A DNA stretch of 48,704 nt from Lactobacillus colini (GTDB lineage Bacteria > Bacillota > Bacilli > Lactobacillales > Lactobacillaceae): positions 1-48,704 of the forward strand of contig NZ_JAGGLU010000014.1 in the NCBI RefSeq assembly GCF_017874575.1. The letters are read 5' to 3'. The position numbers and the translations under genes are program-made. Below are positions 32,740 through 41,458 of this stretch, piece after piece; the stretch's first letter is position 1; each line of letters opens with the position of its first letter. A model generated the notes under the pieces. That model saw only the letters and a list, made by a program, of their open reading frames with translations. It had not been told where the DNA came from and ran no database searches.

Positions 32740-34194
32740 ATGAGTTTTTGGCAAAAAATAACCCATAAACAGGATCCAAAGGTTTATGCAGATAAAGATA
32801 AGAAGTTAGTTCCTTCATTGACAACGATTGACTTATTGGCTTTAGGAATCGGAATGGTTGTTGGGACAGGCATTTTTACCCTTCCTGGAATTGTTGCTGC
32901 TAATCATGCTGGACCTGCTGTAACGATTGCCTTTATCTTAGGAGCAATTGGAGCAGGCATGGCGGCACTGGCTTATGTAGAAACGTCGTCAGTCTTACCA
33001 TTTGCGGGATCGGCTTTTTCGTGGATTAGCGTTCTATTTGGTGAATTTTTAGGCTGGATTTGTGGCTGGGCATTATTAGCAGAGTACTTTGTTTCAGTAG
33101 CCTTTGTAGCTTCTGGCTGGTCTGCTTATATGCAAGGATTTTTGAAGCAATTTGATATTGTTTTACCTAATTTTTTAGCCCAAGGATTGGACTTTAAAGG
33201 GCATGGCGGAGTGGATATTCTAACAATTTTCATTACCATGCTCACAGGCTTCCTTCTTTCTCGCGGATTGAAGAAGGTTAGTCGGGTAGAGAATTCTCTA
33301 GTTATATTGAAGATTATTGTAATTGTTTTATTTATTGCAGTTGGTCTGACAGCTATTCATCCAAATAATTATGTGCCATTTATCCCACCGCATAAGGCGG
33401 GGACTAACTTTGGTGGCTGGCAAGGAATTTTAGCTGGGACATCGCAGCTGTTTTTGGTATATGTTGGCTTTGATGCGATTGCTGCCAATACTGCCGAAGC
33501 CAAGAACCCTCAAAAGACAATGCCGCGTGGAATTGTGGGGACTCTGGTAATTGGTACAGCATTGTTTGTAGCTGTTTCTTTAGTGTTAGTTGGAATGTTT
33601 AATTACAAGATATATGCTGGTAACGCAGAACCTGCAGCTTTTGCATTAAGAAAGGCTGGTCACTTGTTAACTGCTAACTTACTTTCAGTTGTGGCTATCT
33701 TTGGTATGTTAACTGGCATGATTGGGATGCAGATGGCTTCATCAAGACTTATCTATGCTTTTGGACGAGATGGATTCTTGCCTAAATCTTTAGGCCACTT
33801 AGATAAGAATAAGACACCTCAAAAGGCCCTCTGGATCGTGACGGTCACTGCTGCTATAGTTGGTGGTGTCTTACCATTTACGTTTTTATCTAATTTAGTT
33901 TCTGCTGGTACTTTAATTGCATTTATTATGGTGTCGATTGGCATATATCGTTTGAGGAAGCGTGAAGGAATTGACCTACCTAATCCTACTTTCAAGATGC
34001 CGCTATATCCAATTTTGCCAGCACTTTCGGCAATTGTTTCAGGAATCATCTTTTGGCAATTAAGTATTGATGCTAAGCTCTTAATGTTAGTCTGGCTTAT
34101 CTTGGGCAGTATCGTTTACTTCATTTATGGCTGTCGCCATGCTCATTCAGAAATTCCAGACGAAATAAGCGAAAATATTCAAGATGAAATTTAA
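32740..34194 (+). CDS. APC family amino acid permease
   Basis: A 484-aa secondary transporter with about 12 membrane segments of the amino acid-polyamine-organocation family. The first helix carries GIGMVVGTGIFTLPG (about 36-50), the unwound substrate-binding helix, and FVYVGFDAIAANTAEAKNPQKTMPRG-like sequence (split: LVYVGFDAIAANTAE, AKNPQKTMPRG) marks helix 6. It resembles YfnA/cationic amino acid permeases; substrate not decided. ggaggg is 6 nt before the ATG. A long hairpin follows. Confidence 0.9.
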   Translation: MSFWQKITHKQDPKVYADKDKKLVPSLTTIDLLALGIGMVVGTGIFTLPGIVAANHAGPAVTIAFILGAIGAGMAALAYVETSSVLPFAGSAFSWISVLFGEFLGWICGWALLAEYFVSVAFVASGWSAYMQGFLKQFDIVLPNFLAQGLDFKGHGGVDILTIFITMLTGFLLSRGLKKVSRVENSLVILKIIVIVLFIAVGLTAIHPNNYVPFIPPHKAGTNFGGWQGILAGTSQLFLVYVGFDAIAANTAEAKNPQKTMPRGIVGTLVIGTALFVAVSLVLVGMFNYKIYAGNAEPAAFALRKAGHLLTANLLSVVAIFGMLTGMIGMQMASSRLIYAFGRDGFLPKSLGHLDKNKTPQKALWIVTVTAAIVGGVLPFTFLSNLVSAGTLIAFIMVSIGIYRLRKREGIDLPNPTFKMPLYPILPALSAIVSGIIFWQLSIDAKLLMLVWLILGSIVYFIYGCRHAHSEIPDEISENIQDEI

Positions 34195-34221
34195 AACGTT
34201 TTTCAAATGAACGTTAACTAC

Positions 34222-34280
34222 AAAAAACTGTTAAAATGTAGTACGAAAGAAAATTGTATTACTTTTAACAGTTTTTATTT
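34222..34280 (+). terminator. Long-loop hairpin between the permease and polA
   Basis: aaaaactgttaaaa pairs with ttttaacagttttt (14 bp) around a 26-nt loop, followed by TATTTT. It ends only 12 nt before the polA start and covers the space where a ribosome site begins, so it may terminate the permease transcript or attenuate polA. Confidence 0.65.
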
Positions 34281-34291
34281 TAGGAGGACTT

Positions 34292-36958
34292 ATGACCGAT
34301 AAAAAATTACTTTTAATTGACGGAAACTCTGTAGCTTTTCGTGCTTTTTATGCTTTATACCGTCAACTTGATAACTTCACAAGTCCTGATGGCTTGCATA
34401 CAAATGCAATTTACGCGTTTAAAAATATGTTAGACGTTGTTTTGCGTGATGTAGATCCAACTAATGTTTTAGTGGCTTTTGATGCTGGAAAAATTACATT
34501 TAGGAATAAAATGTATGATGATTACAAGGGTGGTCGTGCTAAAACCCCAAGTGAATTGTCTGAGCAAATGCCAATAATTAAGGAGTTATTAGCTGACTTG
34601 GGTATTAAGAGTTATGAATTGCCAAACTATGAGGCTGACGATATCATCGGAACAATGGCAAAAAAAGGTGCTGAAAAAGATTTTCAAGTTACTGTAGTAA
34701 CTGGAGATCGTGACTTGACTCAACTTGCTTCTGATCATACCACTGTTATGGTAACTAAGAAGGGAGTTGGCGAACTTGAAGCCTATACCCCAGAACATAT
34801 GAAGGAAGTTAATGGTGTAACACCAACTGAATTTATTGATATGAAAGCTCTGATGGGTGATAGCTCTGATAATTATCCTGGAGTTGAAAAGATTGGTCCT
34901 AAGACCGCTTCTAAACTTATTCAAAAATATGGCAGCGTTGAAAACTTATATGACCATATTGATGAAATGAAGAAGTCCAAGATGAAGGAGAACTTAATTA
35001 AGGACAAAGACAAGGCCCTCTTAGGTAAAAAACTAGCTACTATTAATTGTGATTCACCAATTGAAGTCAGTTTAGAAGATACCAAGCTCCAAGCAATTAA
35101 TTATGAACAATTGCGTCAGCTTTATGAACGATTGAACTTTAGGAAGTTTTTAGCCCAGCTTAATAATGAAGAAGCGGCAGGCGATGAAACACCAAGTCCT
35201 GCAGAGAGCTACCAATATCAAGTGTTGACAAAAGATAATTTAGATCTAGTTGTTAATCCTGATGGGCAAGAAGTTAGCTTCTATTTAGCTATGCTAGGAG
35301 AAAATTATCATTTAGCGTCTTTTGAAGGCTTTTCATTAAAGATAGGCAATCAAATATACGTATCTAAAGACAGCAACTTACTTAAAGAATCTAGCTTACA
35401 GAGCTTATTGGAAGATAAGAATATCTCTAAGAATGTCTTTGATATTAAGAGAACCTATGTTGGCTTACATCGTCTAGATATTGAAGCTGAGGGTCTAAAT
35501 TATGACATGTTATTAGCTTCATACTTAGTTAATAATGAGAATAACTCTAATGACTTAGGTGAAATTGCCCACCTCTATGATGAATATAGTGTTAAGACGG
35601 ACTTAGAAGTCTATGGTAAGGGTAAGAAGACAGCTATTCCAGAAGATAATGAATTCTTTAAACACTTGGCGGCTAAGGTGGCTGTAATTGACAAGCTAAA
35701 GCCACTACTCTTAAACAAGTTAAAAGAGCATGAGCAAGATGACCTATATGAAACGATTGAAATTCCGGTAGCCTTTGTCTTAGCTAAGATGGAAATTGTT
35801 GGTATGAAAGTAGAAGCTCCAGTTCTAATTCAAATGGGTAATGATCTGGCAGTTAAGATTGATGAATTAGAGAAAAAAATCTACTCTCAAGCAGGCGAAG
35901 AATTTAATTTAAACTCACCTAAACAATTGGGTCATATCTTATTTGAAAAGCTAAACTTGCCACCAATTAAAAAGACTAAAACCGGTTATTCTACTTCGGT
36001 TGAAGTTTTAGAACAATTAAGACGAAAAAGTCCAATTGTTTCTGAAATTTTAGACTATCGTCAGTTAAGTAAGCTCCAATCGACCTATATTAAGGGCTTG
36101 CTTGAATGTATTCAATCTGATGGTCGAATTCATACTCGTTACTTGCAAACTTTGACCGCAACTGGACGTCTATCATCAGTTGATCCTAACTTGCAGAATA
36201 TTCCAACTAGAACTGATGAGGGTAAGCAGATTAGGAAGGCATTTGTACCTAGCACTGAGGATGGCTATATTTTCTCCTGTGACTATTCTCAAGTTGAATT
36301 ACGTGTATTAGCTCATGTTTCAGGAGATGAAGCTATGCAAGAAGCCTTTAAGTCTGGCTACGATATTCATGCTCATACTGCGATGAAGATTTTTCACTTA
36401 GCTTCTCCTCAAGAAGTAACGCCACTGATGCGTCGTCATGCTAAGGCAGTTAACTTCGGAATTGTATATGGTATTTCCGATTATGGCTTATCGAAGAATA
36501 TTGGAATATCACGTAAGCAAGCTAAGCAATTTATTGACAATTACTTCGAACAGTATCCTCAAGTACATGAATATATGGATAAGGCAATTAAACTTGCCCG
36601 TGAAAAAGGCTACGCAGAAACAATCATGCACCGCAGACGGTATTTGCCAGATATTCATGCTAAGAACTTCAATGTGAGGAGCTTTGCCGAGAGAACGGCA
36701 ATTAATTCTCCAATTCAAGGTTCAGCTGCCGATATTATTAAGATTGCGATGATCAATATGCAAAACAAGCTTGATGAACTTCACTTAAAGACTAAGATGG
36801 TCCTTCAAGTTCATGATGAATTGATTTTTGATGTGCCAAAAGATGAGCTAGAAACAATCCAAAAGATAGTTCCTCAAGTAATGCAATCAGCAGTTCAATT
36901 AGATGTACCACTAATTGCTGATTCTAACTGGGGTAAGAATTGGTATGATGCAAAATAA
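34292..36958 (+). CDS. polA: DNA polymerase I
   Basis: Family A polymerase for primer removal and repair, 888 aa. The 5'-nuclease domain is about 1-290 (LLLIDGNSVAFRAFYAL, DDIIGTMA, VTGDRDLTQL, MGDSSDNYPGV). Residues about 305-480 keep the 3'-5' exonuclease fold but lack the catalytic carboxylates, as in Bacillus Pol I. The polymerase domain has TATGRLSSVDPNLQNIP, DYSQVELRVLAHVSGD, the O helix RRHAKAVNFGIVYG and QVHDELIFD. taggagg is 6 nt before the ATG. First gene of the polA-mutM-coaE-nrdR-dnaB-dnaI cluster. Confidence 0.97.
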   Translation: MTDKKLLLIDGNSVAFRAFYALYRQLDNFTSPDGLHTNAIYAFKNMLDVVLRDVDPTNVLVAFDAGKITFRNKMYDDYKGGRAKTPSELSEQMPIIKELLADLGIKSYELPNYEADDIIGTMAKKGAEKDFQVTVVTGDRDLTQLASDHTTVMVTKKGVGELEAYTPEHMKEVNGVTPTEFIDMKALMGDSSDNYPGVEKIGPKTASKLIQKYGSVENLYDHIDEMKKSKMKENLIKDKDKALLGKKLATINCDSPIEVSLEDTKLQAINYEQLRQLYERLNFRKFLAQLNNEEAAGDETPSPAESYQYQVLTKDNLDLVVNPDGQEVSFYLAMLGENYHLASFEGFSLKIGNQIYVSKDSNLLKESSLQSLLEDKNISKNVFDIKRTYVGLHRLDIEAEGLNYDMLLASYLVNNENNSNDLGEIAHLYDEYSVKTDLEVYGKGKKTAIPEDNEFFKHLAAKVAVIDKLKPLLLNKLKEHEQDDLYETIEIPVAFVLAKMEIVGMKVEAPVLIQMGNDLAVKIDELEKKIYSQAGEEFNLNSPKQLGHILFEKLNLPPIKKTKTGYSTSVEVLEQLRRKSPIVSEILDYRQLSKLQSTYIKGLLECIQSDGRIHTRYLQTLTATGRLSSVDPNLQNIPTRTDEGKQIRKAFVPSTEDGYIFSCDYSQVELRVLAHVSGDEAMQEAFKSGYDIHAHTAMKIFHLASPQEVTPLMRRHAKAVNFGIVYGISDYGLSKNIGISRKQAKQFIDNYFEQYPQVHEYMDKAIKLAREKGYAETIMHRRRYLPDIHAKNFNVRSFAERTAINSPIQGSAADIIKIAMINMQNKLDELHLKTKMVLQVHDELIFDVPKDELETIQKIVPQVMQSAVQLDVPLIADSNWGKNWYDAK

Positions 36959-36977
36959 AAAAAGTAGGTGATTATCT

Positions 36978-37808
36978 ATGCCGGAAATGCCAGAAGTAGA
37001 AACAGTTAGACGAACCTTATCCCCTCTAATGCAGGGAAAGATAATTAAAGAAGTAACAGTCTGGTATCCCAAAATAATCGTAGGAGATAGTAATGCTTTT
37101 ATTCAAAAGTTAACTGGCAAAAAAGTACTGAAAATTGATCGCTATGGAAAGTATTTACTTATTAGGTTAAGTGATGACCTAACTTTAGTATCTCACTTAA
37201 GAATGGAAGGTAAGTACCGAATTACTACTGCCGCTGCTCCTAAAGAAAAGCATGAGCATATTCAGTTTATCTTTACTGATGGAAGTGCAATTCGTTATGA
37301 TGATGTTCGTAAGTTTGGCCGGATGCATTTAGTAGAGACAGGGACGGAGAGGCAGACTACAGGAATACGTCACTTAGGTCCTGAACCTAATACGGATGAA
37401 TTTAGTGTTGAATATTTTTATCAAAAACTCGCCAAAAAGAAGAAAAATATCAAAAATACCTTATTAGATCAAACTATTGTCTGTGGTTTAGGAAATATCT
37501 ATGTTGATGAGGTTCTATGGCAGAGTAAGATTGCTCCTTTAAGTAGTGCCCAAAGAATTCCTTATGATGCAGTTGTTAAGCTACATCATAATATTAATCA
37601 GACAATTGCCGAAGCAATCGAAAAGAACGGAACAACAGTTCATAGCTTCTTAAATGCAGCAGGTAAAACTGGTGACTATCAAAATGAACTAAAAGTATAC
37701 GGTCGTGCAGGGCAAGAGTGTTTACGCTGCAAGACAATTCTAGAAAAAATTAAGGTTAACGGAAGAGGGACAACATATTGTCCTAATTGTCAGGTACTGT
37801 ATAAATGA
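36978..37808 (+). CDS. mutM: Formamidopyrimidine-DNA glycosylase
   Basis: Removes 8-oxoguanine and FapyG from DNA and cuts the abasic site. The 276-aa protein begins MPEMPEVETV, so Pro2 and Glu3 are the catalytic pair, with the H2TH region GLGNIYVDEVLW and a C-terminal zinc finger (CLRCK...CPNC, about 250-272). It follows polA by 19 nt and overlaps coaE by 4 nt. Confidence 0.96.
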   Translation: MPEMPEVETVRRTLSPLMQGKIIKEVTVWYPKIIVGDSNAFIQKLTGKKVLKIDRYGKYLLIRLSDDLTLVSHLRMEGKYRITTAAAPKEKHEHIQFIFTDGSAIRYDDVRKFGRMHLVETGTERQTTGIRHLGPEPNTDEFSVEYFYQKLAKKKKNIKNTLLDQTIVCGLGNIYVDEVLWQSKIAPLSSAQRIPYDAVVKLHHNINQTIAEAIEKNGTTVHSFLNAAGKTGDYQNELKVYGRAGQECLRCKTILEKIKVNGRGTTYCPNCQVLYK

Positions 37809-38401
37809 CATACTTGTTAGGATTAACTGGCGGGATAGCAACTGGCAAAAGTACAGCTGATAGATTTTTTATTAAGAAGAAAATCCCAGTTATTGATGCT
37901 GACCAAATAGCCCATGAATTAATGCTCAAGGGAAATTCTAGTTATAAGCTAATTGTGGCTCATTTCGGAGAGGGCATTTTAGCTGCAACTGGTGAAATTG
38001 ATCGTAAAAAGTTAGGCGCAATCGTTTTTAATAATAAAAATCAACTAAAAAAATTAAATGAATTGACTCATCCACTTATTTTAAATAATATGGAAGAAAA
38101 AATAGGTCAATATCGAGCCAATAATGAACCATTGGTAATTCTAGATATTCCCTTACTTTTTGAGGGTAATTTAACTAATCTGTGTGATGCAACACTATTA
38201 ATTAGCGCTCCAGTTCAATTACAATTGAGCCGCTTAATGATAAGGAATAGTTTAAGTAAGCAGGAAGCTCAAAGAAGAATCGCTAGTCAAATGCCATTAT
38301 CTGAAAAGAAAAAATTGGCAGATTATGTAATTGAGAATACTGGGACAATTAATGATTTAGAGAATAAATTATCTAATTTATTAAAAGAAATAGGTAGGTA
38401 A
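37805..38401 (+). CDS. coaE: Dephospho-CoA kinase
   Basis: Last step of coenzyme A synthesis. The 198-aa P-loop kinase has GLTGGIATGKST (about 6-17), VIDADQIAHEL and LDIPLLFEGNL. Start overlaps the mutM stop (ATGA). mutM-coaE-nrdR is a conserved arrangement in Lactobacillales. Confidence 0.95.
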   Translation: MTYLLGLTGGIATGKSTADRFFIKKKIPVIDADQIAHELMLKGNSSYKLIVAHFGEGILAATGEIDRKKLGAIVFNNKNQLKKLNELTHPLILNNMEEKIGQYRANNEPLVILDIPLLFEGNLTNLCDATLLISAPVQLQLSRLMIRNSLSKQEAQRRIASQMPLSEKKKLADYVIENTGTINDLENKLSNLLKEIGR

Positions 38402-38406
38402 AAATT

Positions 38407-38874
38407 ATGGAATGTCCAAATTGTCATGAAAATTCTTCGCGTGTAATTGATTCGCGTCCCAGTGATGAGAATCGGGCAATTAGAAGAAGAAGAGAATGTG
38501 AAAAATGTGGGTTCCGTTTTACAACTTTTGAAAGAGTAGAGAAGGCCCCATTATTAGTGATAAAGAATGACGGAACGCGTGAGCCATTTAACCGTGAAAA
38601 AATTCTCCATGGTGTTGTTATGGCTGCCCAAAAGCGCCCAGTATCAAGTGAACAACTAAATACCTTAGTGGATCATGTTGATAATGCAGTTAGAAAGCAA
38701 GGCGTAAGTGAAATTTCATCTAAGGATATTGGTGAATATGTGATGAAAGAATTAGCCGATATTGATGATGTTGCTTACATTCGCTTTGCAAGTATTTATC
38801 GTCAATTTAAAGATGTTTCTGGATTTATGGAGGCCATGGAAGATATGATGGCCAAGCATGATAGGGAGAAGTAG
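38407..38874 (+). CDS. nrdR: Transcriptional repressor NrdR
   Basis: Zinc-ribbon/ATP-cone repressor of ribonucleotide reductase genes. The 155-aa protein has CPNC (3-6) and CEKC (31-34) zinc knuckles around SRVIDSRPSDENRAIRRRRE, then the ATP cone (about 47-137; LLVIKNDGTREPFNREKIL). Located 5 nt after coaE and 3 nt before dnaB. Confidence 0.96.
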   Translation: MECPNCHENSSRVIDSRPSDENRAIRRRRECEKCGFRFTTFERVEKAPLLVIKNDGTREPFNREKILHGVVMAAQKRPVSSEQLNTLVDHVDNAVRKQGVSEISSKDIGEYVMKELADIDDVAYIRFASIYRQFKDVSGFMEAMEDMMAKHDREK

Positions 38875-38877
38875 TTC

Positions 38878-40257
38878 ATGTTTGCAAGTACAGATCCTAG
38901 AGAGCCTTTTTACGTTGCAAATAAAGTTGAACTTGATGATGAAAAAGAAAGAGTCTTAACTAGGCTTTATCAACCTTTAGTTGGAATCTTAGGCGTTGGT
39001 CTGTATATAACATTAATGAGTGAATTTGATAGTGTCCCTTTAGCTGGAGATTATAAGACGCTCTATCAGTTGCAAGATCAGACTGACAGTAGTTTGAAAG
39101 ATATTTTTGATGCAATACATAAGCTAGAAGCTACAGGATTAGTTAAGACTTATGTTGGGAATAATCCAATTTTGGGTGAAGTTATTATTTTTGAAATTCT
39201 ACCAATTCCAGCTGCACAGGAGTTTTTTAAGACTTTTTTGCTTTCAAGTCTATTATTAGAGAAGGTAGGCTCTTACGCTTACCAGCGCCTAGTTGATGAC
39301 TTTACACCAAGGAAGTTTAGGGGATTAGAGAATGCTCAAGAAGTTACGAGTGGATTTTTTGATGTATTTCATTTAAATAAAGAAAAAGCTATCGAACCTG
39401 AACAAGAAGTAAAAGCGGCCTCTCAAAAGGTAGGCGATAGTCCCAAGAAGGGTATTAATATTGGTCATAACGTAGCTGAAATTGATTGGCAGTTCTTAAT
39501 TGATAGCTTTGAACTATATCATATTGATAAAAAAGAAATTACTCTGCATAAGAATGAAATTAGTCAGATTATTAATTTCTATGACCTAAGCGAATTAGAA
39601 TTCGTTAATGTAACTTTGCCTACTTTATCGTCAGCTAGTAACAAGCTTGACATTCGTGCTATTCAGCTTGCCGCTAATGAAAACTATGGCAGCAGAACTA
39701 ATAGCAAGATTATTAGCAATCAGATTAAACAGGCCAACGAAGATAAGGTAAAGAATAATGTTGCTGAGCCTAATTTATCCGAAAAAGAAAAAGAACTAGA
39801 AAAGAATATGGCAACTCTTAAACCAGTTGACTTCTTGCAAGATTTGAAGAAAGCTAAGAGGCAGTTTGCAACTTCGGCTGAACGTGTTGCAGCATTTAAG
39901 ATTGAAAACAATTACGGTATTAGTATGGAACTAGCTAATGCGGTGATTTATGGCTGCTTACAATCTAATTTATCTTTATATTTGAGAAGTGCAGAAAGAA
40001 TTATCAATGATTGGGCTAGTCATGAGATTACTACGGCAGCAGAAGCAATTGTCTATATGCGTAAACGCAAACAAGCTAAACAAGAGCGCCAAGAAAGAAG
40101 TTATACCCCGAAGCGTTATTACCAACCTAAACCTCCGCGCCCAGTTCAAGGAGTGGATTGGGATAATTATCATCCTGAATCAGAAAAAGAAGGTCCTGTC
40201 TTATCTAAAGAAGAAATGAATGAGATATTTCGTAAATATGGAAAAAATAATGATTAA
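38878..40257 (+). CDS. dnaB: Replication initiation and membrane attachment protein DnaB
   Basis: Firmicute primosome protein (not the E. coli helicase) which with DnaD and DnaI loads the replicative helicase. The 459-aa protein has an N-terminal winged-helix DnaB/DnaD region (about 15-150; LTRLYQPLVGILGVGLYITL), and a C-terminal DDBH2 domain (about 330-400; AERIINDWASHEITT), ending in a charged tail. It directly precedes dnaI, its functional partner, by 13 nt. Confidence 0.93.
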   Translation: MFASTDPREPFYVANKVELDDEKERVLTRLYQPLVGILGVGLYITLMSEFDSVPLAGDYKTLYQLQDQTDSSLKDIFDAIHKLEATGLVKTYVGNNPILGEVIIFEILPIPAAQEFFKTFLLSSLLLEKVGSYAYQRLVDDFTPRKFRGLENAQEVTSGFFDVFHLNKEKAIEPEQEVKAASQKVGDSPKKGINIGHNVAEIDWQFLIDSFELYHIDKKEITLHKNEISQIINFYDLSELEFVNVTLPTLSSASNKLDIRAIQLAANENYGSRTNSKIISNQIKQANEDKVKNNVAEPNLSEKEKELEKNMATLKPVDFLQDLKKAKRQFATSAERVAAFKIENNYGISMELANAVIYGCLQSNLSLYLRSAERIINDWASHEITTAAEAIVYMRKRKQAKQERQERSYTPKRYYQPKPPRPVQGVDWDNYHPESEKEGPVLSKEEMNEIFRKYGKNND

Positions 40258-40270
40258 GGTGGTGAGTTAA

Positions 40271-41173
40271 TTGGAGTCTATTGGGGATGTCTTAAAAAAT
40301 ATTGTAGATAAAAAATACCTAAATCAAAATCAATCCCGAATGAGAGAACTTGCCTTGCAAAATCCTAAAGTGCAAGAATTTTTAAATCAAAATCAGGTCG
40401 ATCAAGCAACACTAAATCGTTCATTAAGTAATTTAGTTCTGTATGTTCAGCAATTAAATTCTCAAAGTAATAAGCGAGTAATGGCAGGCTATGAGCCTAA
40501 GCTATTTCTTAACGGCAATGTTATCGACGTAACCTATACTCCTACTAGACAAAAGCAAAAGCATGATGCAAGTCAAGCAGCTGCTAGAAGGATTGAATTG
40601 ATCGACTTACCTTTAAAGCTACGTAATATTGAATTACAAGAAGTTGATCAAACAGCAGGTAGGATGTTAGCATTAACTGAAATTGCTAAATTCTTAGATG
40701 AATTTGATGAAAATAAACATGCTAGAGGACTTTATTTAGATGGTGATTTTGGGGTTGGCAAGACATATATGTTAGCAGCCTTAGCCAATTCAATCGCAAG
40801 AAAGGGGACTAAGGTAATCTTTTTACATGTGCCTTCTTTTATAGCTAGTTTAAGTAGTCACTTTGAAGATAATAGTCTAAATGAAGAAATAGATCGTATT
40901 GCACAAGCACCAGTTGTAATCTTTGATGATATTGGAGCTGAGACTTTAAGCGAATGGTCACGTGACGACGTTTTAGGTGTAATTTTGCAAAAACGCATGG
41001 ATAATGAATTGCCAACTTTCTTTAGTTCAAATCTTAACTTAAATATGCTTAGTGATCACTTTGCTCAAGTAAAAAATGGTCAAAATAATTTAAAGGCTGA
41101 TCGTTTAATGGAGCGGGTTACTTTTTTAAGTAAAGAGGTCCTAGTTCGTGGAGAAAATCGCCGTCATCAATAA
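40271..41173 (+). CDS. dnaI: Primosomal protein DnaI, helicase loader
   Basis: AAA+ ATPase that loads the replicative helicase. The 300-aa protein has a DnaI_N region (about 1-90) and an ATPase core with Walker A DGDFGVGKTY (about 157-166), Walker B PVVIFDDIGAE (about 215-225) and sensor SSNLNL. The start is TTG at 40271 with aaggtggtgag upstream. No stem-loop of strength follows; the next signal is the T-box. Confidence 0.94.
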   Translation: MESIGDVLKNIVDKKYLNQNQSRMRELALQNPKVQEFLNQNQVDQATLNRSLSNLVLYVQQLNSQSNKRVMAGYEPKLFLNGNVIDVTYTPTRQKQKHDASQAAARRIELIDLPLKLRNIELQEVDQTAGRMLALTEIAKFLDEFDENKHARGLYLDGDFGVGKTYMLAALANSIARKGTKVIFLHVPSFIASLSSHFEDNSLNEEIDRIAQAPVVIFDDIGAETLSEWSRDDVLGVILQKRMDNELPTFFSSNLNLNMLSDHFAQVKNGQNNLKADRLMERVTFLSKEVLVRGENRRHQ

Positions 41174-41221
41174 AAATTTTTAATTTTCACTTGCATCTAA
41201 ACTGTTAGCTAGTATAATGTA

Positions 41222-41445
41222 AAGCGATGAAAGACATGACTGCCTCTACCTCAGAGACAAGAACCTAGTTCTGGAAGTTCTTGATTAGGAGGTCGCCCCA
41301 CTTTCTTCAGCCCAAGTTTGATATTATATTTTTGGTTAGGTACCATTAACAACCTTAGAGGAACTAGTAAACGACTAGTTCGAATTTTGGGTGGAACCAC
41401 GTAATTAACGTCCCAGCACTTTTATGAGTGCTGGGATTTTTTATT
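41222..41445 (+). promoter_or_regulatory. T-box leader of thrS
   Basis: The highly conserved T-box TGGGTGGAACCACG lies at 41388-41401 and would pair with the tRNA acceptor end. A Stem I region starts near gcgatgaaaga (41223) and closes near ctttcttcagc (41301-41311). An ACT threonine codon at 41300-41302 on the 3' side of Stem I is a candidate specifier; I did not fold it. The following hairpin is the terminator. Uncharged tRNA-Thr should promote read-through into thrS. Confidence 0.92.
41412..41443 (+). terminator. T-box terminator
   Basis: cccagcact pairs perfectly with agtgctggg, followed by T6. The 5' arm lies just after the T-box sequence, as needed for an alternative antiterminator. 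Confidence 0.9.
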
Positions 41446-41458
41446 TGGAGGTAAAAAT

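Noticed and set aside
34292..36958. Loss of the 3'-5' exonuclease residues in PolA as a novel finding
   Set aside because: Degeneration of this domain is well known in Bacillus-type and many Firmicute Pol I enzymes.
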